Below, one piece after another: positions 31,956 to 38,853 of a stretch of 38,853 bases of DNA (positions are counted from its first letter, which is position 1; the number at the start of each line of letters is the position of its first letter). A program made the position numbers and the translations under genes. The stretch is from Neorhizobium sp. UBA7851 (GTDB lineage: Bacteria > Pseudomonadota > Alphaproteobacteria > Rhizobiales > Rhizobiaceae), in the NCBI GenBank assembly GCA_002500765.1, contig DLSX01000048.1, forward strand, positions 1-38,853, written 5' to 3'. The notes under the pieces are model-generated. The model saw only the letters and a program-made list of their open reading frames with translations, did not search any database and was not told the origin of the DNA.

Positions 31956-32513
31956 TCAGAAGAATTCGATGGAGTTGTCGACTGGCTTGGGCGGCGTGCG
32001 GACGGGACGCTGCTCCAGCGCGACCGTTCGCTGCGTTTCCGCGCCTGTCAGTGGGTATTGCCTGGCACGACCGTGCACAGGCCAGTATTCGAGCTTGCGA
32101 CCATGTTCACCTCCGGTGGAGGAGCCTACGACCTGAATGCCTTCGTCTCTCAGAAACTGCATGGCAAAGGCTGCATTCTGTTCGCCGACATTCGAGAAGC
32201 TCGCGATCGTCTTGGCACCGCCGAAGACCTTCGCCTCCAGCCGGTCACGCCGGGCGCCCTTCTTCAGGAGGCCGTTGATCAGCAGCTCCATCAGATGCAC
32301 GCCATAACGTGTCGCGTCACCGCCCGATGCCATGGCTCCGCCCGAGCCAGGCAACAGGAAATGGTTCATGCCGCCGACACCGGCAACAGGATCACGAAGA
32401 CACGCGGCCACGCACGATCCAAGTATCGTCGACAGGACGACGTCAGGGTCGTCGATGACCTTGTACTCCCCCTGGATGATATGGACGCGCCTGCCCGCGA
32501 TGGCATCATTCAT
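31956..32513 (-). CDS. cheD: Chemoreceptor glutamine deamidase CheD
   Basis: CheD deamidates glutamines of chemoreceptors to prepare methylation sites. The 185-residue product has the catalytic Cys34 in STILGSCVAACLRDP, His51 in GGMNHFLLPG and Thr29, matching the Cys-His-Thr set of the family. The C-terminus is DNSIEFF, an acidic-aromatic tail like that of CheT. The start ATG overlaps the cheY2 stop as ATGA. Confidence 0.95.
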   Translation of the reverse strand: MNDAIAGRRVHIIQGEYKVIDDPDVVLSTILGSCVAACLRDPVAGVGGMNHFLLPGSGGAMASGGDATRYGVHLMELLINGLLKKGARRDRLEAKVFGGAKTIASFSNVGEQNAAFAMQFLRDEGIQVVGSSTGGEHGRKLEYWPVHGRARQYPLTGAETQRTVALEQRPVRTPPKPVDNSIEFF

Positions 32514-32899
32514 TTGAGGGCTCCGAACACCGCTTCGATAGCGGCCTTCATCTTTTCGATGGTGAACGGCTTGGCGAGGACGTTGTTGGCGCCGAGCTGA
32601 GCGGCCTTCTGAACCAGTGCGCGGTCGCCCTGAGCGGTCAGAATGATGAAAGCTGCCTTTTTCGTGGTCGGGTTGGAGCGCACGGCCTGCAGGAAGCCGA
32701 TGCCGTCCATGTTCGGCATGTTGAAGTCGGAAATGACCAGATGATGCGGCTGTTCCGACATGATCTTCATGCCCTGCACGCCGTCGCCGGCGGAGGTGAT
32801 CTGCTTGAAGCCGAGCTGTGTCAGAGCATCGCTGAGCAGCAGACGGCTGGTGACCTGATCGTCGACAATCAGAACTTTGATTTTTTCAGCGAGAGACAT
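32510..32899 (-). CDS. cheY2: Chemotaxis response regulator CheY2
   Basis: A single-domain receiver of 129 residues with the acidic pair Asp13/Asp14, phosphoacceptor Asp58 (HHLVISDFNMPNMDG), Thr88 and Lys110. In S. meliloti CheY2-P is the regulator that acts on the motor, slowing rotation, while CheY1 drains phosphate; the same division is assumed here from the operon order. It lies directly after cheB, with no spacer, and overlaps cheD. Confidence 0.94.
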   Translation of the reverse strand: MSLAEKIKVLIVDDQVTSRLLLSDALTQLGFKQITSAGDGVQGMKIMSEQPHHLVISDFNMPNMDGIGFLQAVRSNPTTKKAAFIILTAQGDRALVQKAAQLGANNVLAKPFTIEKMKAAIEAVFGALK

Positions 32900-33949
32900 T
32901 TATTCGGTACCTTCTTTTCGGGCGGCAGTTAATTTCAAGATTTCTTCTCCAATGGAGCCCAGGGGCAATTGCTGCTCGACGGCACCCAACTCATAGGCGA
33001 CCCTCGGCATCCCATAGACCACACAGGTCTTCTCGTTCTGTCCGATCGTGCGTGCACCGGCGCCACGCATCTTCAGAAGTCCGGAAGCTCCGTCGCGCCC
33101 CATGCCGGTCAGAATGACGCCAACCGCGTTGCGGCCGGCCAATTCCGCGACTGAATCGAACAGGACATCGACCGACGGCCGATGGCCGTTCACGGGGTCC
33201 TTCTCGACCAGTCGGCAGCATGGCGCTGACGGGTTTGCCACCTGCAGATGTCGTTCGCCACCGGGCGCGAGATAGATCTTGCCGATCTCCAGGCGCGCGC
33301 CATCGGTTGCTTCCTCCACGACAGGGGCGCAGATACGATTAAGACGTTCAGCAAAACTTTTCGTAAACGTCGGAGGCATATGTTGAGTGATTACCGTCGG
33401 CGGGCAGTTCTGCGGGAATTTTTGCAACACCGTAATCAGCGCCTCCACCCCTCCTGTAGAAGATCCGATGGCGACAACCTTTCGCCCGACGCGGTATTCG
33501 TGAACGGACATGGGCGGCGCAACCGGGGCCGGAGCAGATGTCGCGGTAAACCTGCGGCCCGAACGGGCAGCCGCCTTGACCTTTTCGGCAAGATCCATGA
33601 ACGGACGACGATCGCCCGGAGCCGGCTTGCCGACGCAGTCGAAGGCGCCGATTTCAAGGGCTGCCAGCGTCGCATGGGCGCCATGATGCGTCATCGTCGA
33701 GACCATGATGACCGGCATCGGCCGCAGCCGCATGATCTTTTCAAGGAATTCGAGCCCGTTCATGTTCGGCATCTCGATATCGAGCGTGACGACGTCCGGG
33801 TTGAGCTGCTTGATCGCAGCACGCGCTTCCATGGCATCGCCAGCCTGACCGATGACGCTGACATCGGGATCGGAATTGAGCACGGCGGTGATCAGGCCCC
33901 GCATCGTGGGGCTGTCATCCACGACGAGGACGCGTGCAGGAGCGCTCAT
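32900..33949 (-). CDS. cheB: Chemoreceptor methylesterase CheB
   Basis: CheB removes methyl groups from receptors for adaptation. The 349-residue product has a receiver domain (phosphoacceptor Asp57 in PDVVTLDIEMPNM), a linker, and a C-terminal esterase domain with Ser164 in AIGSSTGGVEA, His190 in VITQHMPPTFTKS and the Asp of VILTGMGRDGASG. Length is typical. The start overlaps the cheR stop as ATGA. Confidence 0.97.
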   Translation of the reverse strand: MSAPARVLVVDDSPTMRGLITAVLNSDPDVSVIGQAGDAMEARAAIKQLNPDVVTLDIEMPNMNGLEFLEKIMRLRPMPVIMVSTMTHHGAHATLAALEIGAFDCVGKPAPGDRRPFMDLAEKVKAAARSGRRFTATSAPAPVAPPMSVHEYRVGRKVVAIGSSTGGVEALITVLQKFPQNCPPTVITQHMPPTFTKSFAERLNRICAPVVEEATDGARLEIGKIYLAPGGERHLQVANPSAPCCRLVEKDPVNGHRPSVDVLFDSVAELAGRNAVGVILTGMGRDGASGLLKMRGAGARTIGQNEKTCVVYGMPRVAYELGAVEQQLPLGSIGEEILKLTAARKEGTE

Positions 33950-34854
33950 GCCTTCCTCCCTGCGTGCTTGCCGATATAGCGGTAGGTGGTGATGCCGATA
34001 TTGTCGAAGTGATGCTTCGCATCGCCCGATACACGCTCGGAATGGCCGATATAGAGATGGCCGCCATCCGGAAGCAGAGATGCGAAGCGAGACCAGATCT
34101 TCATCTGTGTCGGCTCGTCGAAATAGATGACCACGTTACGGCAGAAGATGACGTCGAAGCCGCCCTTGAACGGCCATTGGGCCATCAGGTTGAGTTCGTT
34201 GAAGGTGATCAGCTTTTTGACGCGATCATCAATCTGGCATTTGCGGCGACCGTTGATATCGACATCGCGGAACCATTGCTTGCGCATGGCCGGCGAAATG
34301 CTCTCGAGGGCGTTCTCGTCATAGGCGCCGGCTCTTGCCGTCTCGAGGATCTTTGGATCGATATCGGTCGCCAGGATACGGAAATCGTAATCGGCGGCGT
34401 TCGGGAACATCGCCAGCACTGTCAGCGCGATCGAATAAGGTTCCTGTCCATCGGAGCAGGCAGCCGACCAGATGCGTACACGTCCGCCGCTTTTGGCACG
34501 GTTGATAAGGCCCGGCAGGACTTCGTCACGCAGATGCTCGAAATGATGGTTCTCGCGGAAGAAGCGAGTGAAATTCGTGGTCAGATGCGAAAGCATCTCG
34601 CGACGAACGGCTGCACCTTCCGGCGATGAGACAAGCTCGCAATATTCGCGAAAACCTCTCAAGCCCAGATTGCGGATATGCTTGGAGAGACGCGAATAGA
34701 CGAGAGAAGCCTTGGAATCGTTGAGATAGATTCCGGCATCGGCATAGATCATTGCAGCGATTTCGGAGAGATCGCGACGCTTCAGCGGATATTCTCCGCT
34801 CGCCAATACCTCATCCGGCGACTGCCGGCTATCAAGCGCGCCCAACGGCATCAT
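33946..34854 (-). CDS. cheR: Chemoreceptor methyltransferase CheR
   Basis: CheR methylates receptor glutamates with S-adenosylmethionine. The 302-residue product has the helical N-terminal domain (YLNDSKASLVYSRLSKHIRN), the SAM-binding stretch VRIWSAACSDGQEPYSIALT and FDVIFCRNVVIYFDEPTQMK. It overlaps cheW and cheB by four bases each. Confidence 0.97.
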   Translation of the reverse strand: MMPLGALDSRQSPDEVLASGEYPLKRRDLSEIAAMIYADAGIYLNDSKASLVYSRLSKHIRNLGLRGFREYCELVSSPEGAAVRREMLSHLTTNFTRFFRENHHFEHLRDEVLPGLINRAKSGGRVRIWSAACSDGQEPYSIALTVLAMFPNAADYDFRILATDIDPKILETARAGAYDENALESISPAMRKQWFRDVDINGRRKCQIDDRVKKLITFNELNLMAQWPFKGGFDVIFCRNVVIYFDEPTQMKIWSRFASLLPDGGHLYIGHSERVSGDAKHHFDNIGITTYRYIGKHAGRKA

Positions 34855-35336
34855 GCAGCTTCACTTTCCTTGTCGTGAGCTTTCTCGGGGAAGAGGGCCT
34901 CCAGTTCGATCAGGCAGATCATCCGCGTGTCGATTGCCAGGATTCCCCTCGCGTACTGCTTTTCCAGATCCGAAGAGATCTCCGGGACCGGCTGGATATT
35001 ATCGTCGGTAATCGTAAGGATATCGGAAACGGCCTCGACCAGCAGACCGACAACCTTGCTCTTTACCTGCGCAACGATGATGACGTGGCGCGCCGTCGGC
35101 TCCGCCACCTTCATGCCTAGCCGAGCGGACATATCGATAATCGGCAAAACCGCGCCACGCAGATTGATCACGCCCATGACATAGGGCGGGGCGTGCGGCA
35201 TCGGGGTGGCTTGCGTCCATCCGCGGATTTCGCGGACGGACATGATGTTCACGCAAAATTCCTGATCACCGATCCGGAAAGCGATCAGCTCCCGGGCTCC
35301 CTGCGACAGAGACTTTACGGCATAAGATACGCTCAT
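34851..35336 (-). CDS. cheW: Chemotaxis coupling protein CheW
   Basis: CheW links receptors to CheA. The 161-residue product is one CheW domain (LIAFRIGDQEFCVNIMSVRE, then VMGVINLRGAVLPIIDMSAR). It begins eight bases after cheA and overlaps cheR by four bases. Confidence 0.96.
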   Translation of the reverse strand: MSVSYAVKSLSQGARELIAFRIGDQEFCVNIMSVREIRGWTQATPMPHAPPYVMGVINLRGAVLPIIDMSARLGMKVAEPTARHVIIVAQVKSKVVGLLVEAVSDILTITDDNIQPVPEISSDLEKQYARGILAIDTRMICLIELEALFPEKAHDKESEAA

Positions 35337-35344
35337 GAGCCCGG

Positions 35345-37582
35345 TTATCCTGCTGCTGCGAGCGACATTTCAGGCTTCAGAGATTGACCGCGCGAGGCGC
35401 CGACAACCGCATCCACGTCAAGGATGAGCGCCACGCGTCCATCACCAAGGATGGTTGCAGCAGCGATGCCCGGAACGTGGGTGTAGTTTGCCTCAAGCGA
35501 CTTGATGACGACCTGACGCTGCCCCTGGATGGCATCGACCATCAGAGCGCGCTGACCACCGCCTTCGGATTCCACCAGAAGCGCCACGCCATCGACCGGA
35601 TTAGCCTGATTGGCGCGGAAATTGAGGATACGGCCGACATCAACCAGCGGGCAGAACGAATTGCGGATCGAGATGAGCCGCTGGTTGGCGCCGAAGGAGT
35701 GAATGGCGGAGGCTTCCGGCTGCAGGGTCTCGACGATCGCCGTCAACGGGACGACCAGGGTCTGGCCGGCAACGGTGACGACCATACCGTCAAGAACGGC
35801 CAGCGTCAGCGGCAGGCTCATGGTAAAGGTGGAACCAAGGCCTGGGCGCGAGGATATCGAGATACGACCGCCGAGCGCCTGGATCGAACGCTTGACGACG
35901 TCCATGCCGACGCCGCGGCCGGAAATGTCGGAGATCTTGTCGGCCGTCGAGAAGCCCGGCGCGAAGATCAGGTTGTCGATTTCTTCGTCCGAAAGGTTGG
36001 CGTCCGGCGAGATGAGATCGTTGTCGATCGCCTTCTGCTTGACGCGCTCGCGGTTGATGCCGCCGCCATCGTCGATCAGTTCGATCAGGATGCGACCCGA
36101 ACGGTGCTTTGCCGAAAGCTTGATCGTGCCTTCCGGATCCTTGCCGGCGGCTTCGCGCTTCTCGGGGCTCTCGATGCCGTGGTCGACGGCATTGCGGATC
36201 ATGTGGGTGAGCGGCTCGGCGATCTTGTCGATGACCGTCTTGTCGACTTCGGTGTTTTCACCCTCGGTGACGAGGCGGATCTGCTTGCCGACCATGTCCG
36301 CCACTTCGCGGACGATACGCGACATGCGCTGGAAGACCGGCTTTACCGGCTGCGCGCGGATCGCCATAACCGAGTCCTGGATCTCGCGGGTGAGCTGCTG
36401 CAGCTCTTCGAGACCCATGTTGACGGCGGATGTGCCATTCGTATCGTTTTCGACAACGCTCTGCGAGAGCATCGCCTGGTTGATGACAAGCTCGCCAACG
36501 AGGTTGATCAGGCGGTCGACGCGATCGAGATCAACGCGGATCGTCTGGCCGGCAGAAGATGCGGCTGCGGCGGGATTGTTCTGGGCAGCAGCTGCTGCTG
36601 CCGCCGCCGCTGCACTTTCTTTCTTTTCGACTGCGGCGTTAACCGCCTTGGCGACGCTGGACGTTGCTTCCGGCACGCTGGCTTTGGCTGCGGTCTCGGC
36701 TTGTGGCTGAACGGTCTCCGCCGGCTCGTCATCGAGCGATGAGAGATCGAACGGTACCGGGATCATCGGCAGTTCTTCGTCTGCGGATGCTTCCGACGGT
36801 TTGACTTCCAGCTCGCAATCCCATTCGGCGAATTCGAAGACTGCGCGAACCTCATCTTCGGACTTCGGCGTGGTGATGGAGATCTTCCAGCCGAAATAGG
36901 ATGCTTCCGGGTCCATGCTTTCCAGGGCCGGCAACTGGTCCATGTCGCAAGCGATGCCCATCTCGCCGAGGCGGGACAGGTCGCGAAGCAGAAGAGCAGC
37001 TTCGTTACCCTTGGAATAGAGTTCGCGCGTCGGCTTGAAGGTGACTTCATAGGTAAACTGCTCGACGACTTCCTCTTCTTCGCCGAAACCGTCGAAGGTG
37101 AAGGGGATCGGCTGGAAGCCGCTGTCATCGGTCGGCTTTACGGCCGGAGCCGCAGCGGCAGGCTTTGCTGCCTTTGGCGCTTCGGCGACCGGCGGTGCTT
37201 CGCCGTTGGCCAGGGCCTCCAATTCCTTGACCAGGCCGCGTGTGCGGCTCTCTTCAACGCTGCCGCCATCACGCGAGCAGGTGACGAGGTCGGCCAGTAC
37301 GTCGGCCGACTTGAGCATGACCTTCAGGACATCCTGGTTCGGCTCCAGCTTGTTGGAGCGCACGCAGTCCAGCGTGGTCTCGAAGACGTGGGCGAATGCC
37401 ACTAGTTCTTCCAGACCGAAAGCGCCGGCACCACCCTTGATGGAATGAACGGCGCGGAAAACGGCGTTGACCGTCTCGGGATCGCGATCCCCATCGTTCA
37501 GCTTGAGAAGACCGGATTCCAGTTCAGCGAGCTGTTCTTCGCATTCCTGAAAGAAGATCTCTTTGATTTCGTTCATATCCAT
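35345..37582 (-). CDS. cheA: Chemotaxis histidine kinase CheA
   Basis: CheA is the central kinase that phosphorylates both CheY proteins and CheB. The 745-residue product has P1 with phospho-His46 (AVHSIKGGAGAFGL), a P2-like region, a long Ala/Pro-rich linker with a run of ten alanines (about residues 323-332), P3 dimerisation, the P4 kinase domain (MIRNAVDHGIESPEKR, IELIDDGGGI, GVGMDVVKRSIQALGG) and the P5 CheW-like domain. The start may be ATG 37582 or ATG 37576; neither has a good ribosome site. It lies 16 bases after cheY1. Confidence 0.97.
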   Translation of the reverse strand: MDMNEIKEIFFQECEEQLAELESGLLKLNDGDRDPETVNAVFRAVHSIKGGAGAFGLEELVAFAHVFETTLDCVRSNKLEPNQDVLKVMLKSADVLADLVTCSRDGGSVEESRTRGLVKELEALANGEAPPVAEAPKAAKPAAAAPAVKPTDDSGFQPIPFTFDGFGEEEEVVEQFTYEVTFKPTRELYSKGNEAALLLRDLSRLGEMGIACDMDQLPALESMDPEASYFGWKISITTPKSEDEVRAVFEFAEWDCELEVKPSEASADEELPMIPVPFDLSSLDDEPAETVQPQAETAAKASVPEATSSVAKAVNAAVEKKESAAAAAAAAAAQNNPAAAASSAGQTIRVDLDRVDRLINLVGELVINQAMLSQSVVENDTNGTSAVNMGLEELQQLTREIQDSVMAIRAQPVKPVFQRMSRIVREVADMVGKQIRLVTEGENTEVDKTVIDKIAEPLTHMIRNAVDHGIESPEKREAAGKDPEGTIKLSAKHRSGRILIELIDDGGGINRERVKQKAIDNDLISPDANLSDEEIDNLIFAPGFSTADKISDISGRGVGMDVVKRSIQALGGRISISSRPGLGSTFTMSLPLTLAVLDGMVVTVAGQTLVVPLTAIVETLQPEASAIHSFGANQRLISIRNSFCPLVDVGRILNFRANQANPVDGVALLVESEGGGQRALMVDAIQGQRQVVIKSLEANYTHVPGIAAATILGDGRVALILDVDAVVGASRGQSLKPEMSLAAAG

Positions 37583-37598
37583 CGGAGGGATTCCCGGT

Positions 37599-37964
37599 TC
37601 AGGCGGTTACACGCTCGATCGCATCAATGAGTTTTGCCGGATCGAAAGGTTTTACGATCCAGCCGGTTGCGCCGGCCTGGCGCGCACGGTTCTTCTTCTC
37701 GGCATCGCTTTCGGTGGTCAGGACCAGGATCGGGACGGCACGATATTTTTCGTTGCGGCGCACGCCCTCGATGAAGCCAAAGCCATCGAGACGCGGCATG
37801 TTGATGTCGGTGACGATGACATCCGGGTTGCAGCCTTCGAGAACCTCGAGACCTTCGACGCCATCCTCGGCCTGGATCGTCTCAAAGCCGGCATTGTTGA
37901 GGGTCACCAGAAGCATGTTCCGGATCGTCCGTGAATCATCCACGGTCAGTACTTTTTTCTTCAT
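37599..37964 (-). CDS. cheY1: Chemotaxis response regulator CheY1
   Basis: A single-domain receiver of 121 residues with Asp9/Asp10, phosphoacceptor Asp53 (PDVIVTDINMPRLDGFGF), the VLTTES switch region and the Lys of WIVKPFDP. In S. meliloti CheY1 is the phosphate sink that takes phosphate back from CheA, aided by CheS, and its place directly after cheS fits. It begins two bases after the cheS stop. Confidence 0.94.
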   Translation of the reverse strand: MKKKVLTVDDSRTIRNMLLVTLNNAGFETIQAEDGVEGLEVLEGCNPDVIVTDINMPRLDGFGFIEGVRRNEKYRAVPILVLTTESDAEKKNRARQAGATGWIVKPFDPAKLIDAIERVTA

Positions 37965-37966
37965 TG

Positions 37967-38260
37967 CTAGATCTCCTTAGCAATTAACTGGGTTTCGCTG
38001 ATTCCAATCAGCTGCATCGTCTTTTCAAAGGCGTCAGATGCCTTCTCGACGAGGAATGAGTTCTTGTCGGCCTGCCATGCTGCAGCGCCGGCAACCAGAA
38101 CCTGGACGCATTGAACGCCGACGCGCTCCACCGCCGAAGCATCGATCACGATGTCCTTGCCGCGCATGGACATCAGTTTGCCGTGCAGCACCGATGCTTC
38201 ATTGAGGTCGAGAATTGGCGAGAGCGCCAGTTTTCCCGATGCGGCTTTCCTTGCTGCCAT
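37967..38260 (-). CDS. cheS: STAS-domain chemotaxis protein CheS
   Basis: A 97-residue single STAS domain (LSPILDLNEASVLHGKLMSM, DIVIDASAVERVGVQCVQVL). In S. meliloti CheS binds CheA and promotes CheY1 dephosphorylation as part of the phosphate sink. The serine phosphorylated in SpoIIAA-type anti-anti-sigma factors (DSSG type) is replaced here by VGVQ, so it probably acts by binding and not through a phosphorylation cycle. The ATG shares one base with the chemoreceptor stop. Confidence 0.9.
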   Translation of the reverse strand: MAARKAASGKLALSPILDLNEASVLHGKLMSMRGKDIVIDASAVERVGVQCVQVLVAGAAAWQADKNSFLVEKASDAFEKTMQLIGISETQLIAKEI

Positions 38261-38853
38261 CAGCGTGTTCCTTGCCGTTTGTAAAAGAGTTGCGCCTCGG
38301 GCTCCGCCGCTGCGTGATATCGGTCGGTCAGCACGCCGGCCATCGCGACCGTTGGGCGCCTGTCCTCGTAGCCATTCTGGATATCGCGCTCGTAGCCCTG
38401 CTGGCGGGCAATGCGGAATTCGCGCACGGTACGGCCGAGTTCGAGAATGACGGTATGCAGTTCGTCGGCGCTTTCGCCGGTATTGCGGGCGAAACTCGCA
38501 TTCGCACCGATCTCGTGGCTGAGCGAACCGACTTCGGAGGTGACGCGGTTCAGGCTGTCGGCCTGCTCTGCCGTGCGGCGGGCGACACCGGTGATCGCAT
38601 CGTTGATTTCGCCGACCTGCTGGACGATGCCGCCGATCGCGGCCTGGGTGCGTTGAACCATGTCGACACCTGCGCCGACCTGGCTCTTGGTGCCGGTGAC
38701 CAGCGTCTTGATCTCGCGGGCTGCATCTGCGGAACGCTGGGCAAGCGCCCTCACCTCCTGCGCCACGACGGCAAAGCCACGGCCGCTATCGCCGGCGCGT
38801 GCGGCCTCGATACCGGCATTGAGGGCGAGAAGGTTGGTCTGGAAAGCGATCTC
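38260..38853 (-). CDS. Chemoreceptor (methyl-accepting protein), C-terminal part
   Basis: Only the last 197 codons are in the window; the gene runs off the right edge. The visible part starts inside the signalling hairpin tip (EIAFQTNLLALNAGIEAARA, GRGFAVVAQEVRALAQRS), which binds CheA and CheW, and continues through the descending coiled coil. The tail (about 45 residues) is hydrophilic with no NWETF-type CheR tether. In rhizobia the first gene of this operon encodes a soluble receptor (IcpA); whether this one lacks membrane segments cannot be seen. Confidence 0.95.
   Translation of the reverse strand, partial: EIAFQTNLLALNAGIEAARAGDSGRGFAVVAQEVRALAQRSADAAREIKTLVTGTKSQVGAGVDMVQRTQAAIGGIVQQVGEINDAITGVARRTAEQADSLNRVTSEVGSLSHEIGANASFARNTGESADELHTVILELGRTVREFRIARQQGYERDIQNGYEDRRPTVAMAGVLTDRYHAAAEPEAQLFYKRQGTR

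Noticed and set aside
36560..36620. Poly-alanine codon run in cheA as a possible repeat element or assembly error
   Set aside because: It is in frame, lies in the expected inter-domain linker, and uses mixed Ala codons, consistent with a normal flexible linker.
35384..36742. Long plus-strand open frame (452 codons) opposite cheA
   Set aside because: Asp/Arg-rich shadow of the cheA coding strand, without a ribosome site or family motif.
1..38853. CRISPR arrays, tRNA/rRNA genes, insertion sequences, attachment sites
   Set aside because: None seen on reading both strands; the repeated DNA found is limited to flagellin paralogues, short operator-like repeats and one palindromic element.

Overview
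The window is a flagellar, motility and chemotaxis gene cluster from an alphaproteobacterium of the Rhizobiaceae (Rhizobium, Agrobacterium, Sinorhizobium or Neorhizobium type). Rhizobial hallmarks are the gene order, the LuxR-type pair visN/visR, the periplasmic motor proteins MotC and MotE, FliK in the old 'MotD' position, a che operon with cheS, two cheY genes and cheT, and tandem flagellin genes about 290-320 codons long. Genus and species cannot be fixed from sequence reading alone. No transposon, phage, CRISPR array, rRNA or tRNA was seen.

Layout from left to right. (1) 135-5319, minus strand: fliH-like gene, motB, motC, fliK and a secreted lytic transglycosylase, tightly packed with overlapping ends. 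(2) 5515-10061, minus strand: four flagellin genes, each with its own leader; hairpin terminators follow the first three, two of them strong. (3) 10450-13227, plus strand: a TPR plus GT41 (SPINDLY/O-GlcNAc-transferase-like) glycosyltransferase divergent from the flagellins, and a small uncharacterised gene. (4) 13674-19818, minus strand: flgB-flgC-fliE-flgG-flgA-flgI-motE-flgH-fliL-fliP, for the rod, rings and part of the export gate. (5) 20035-27825, plus strand: flgF-fliI, an unnamed membrane protein gene, motA-fliM-fliN-fliG and flhB, covering the export ATPase, stator, C-ring and export switch. (6) 27933-29429, minus strand: visN-visR, the master regulators. (7) 29720-38853, minus strand: a chemoreceptor (cut by the window edge)-cheS-cheY1-cheA-cheW-cheR-cheB-cheY2-cheD-cheT, then fliF.

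Together these genes encode most of one flagellar system: a regulatory top tier (VisNR), basal body and export apparatus, a MotA/MotB stator with periplasmic helpers MotC and MotE, several flagellins, a likely flagellin-modifying glycosyltransferase, and a signalling pathway with two CheY proteins and a CheZ-like candidate (CheT). Expected partners that are absent (flgD, flgE, flgK, flgL, flaF, flbT, fliQ, fliR, flhA, rem) presumably lie beyond the left edge.

The cluster itself is of a known type. The least explained signals are: a shared leader element with a small upstream reading frame before all four flagellin genes, three of which end at or within 10 nt of the flagellin start while the fourth is fused in frame; a long block of perfect DNA identity between two neighbouring flagellins; a tandem direct repeat and repeated GTTAAC sites in flagellin upstream regions; the GT41 glycosyltransferase; CheZ-like residues in CheT; a FliM without the usual CheY-docking peptide beside a FliN with an SDFG-repeat tail; and two uncharacterised genes.
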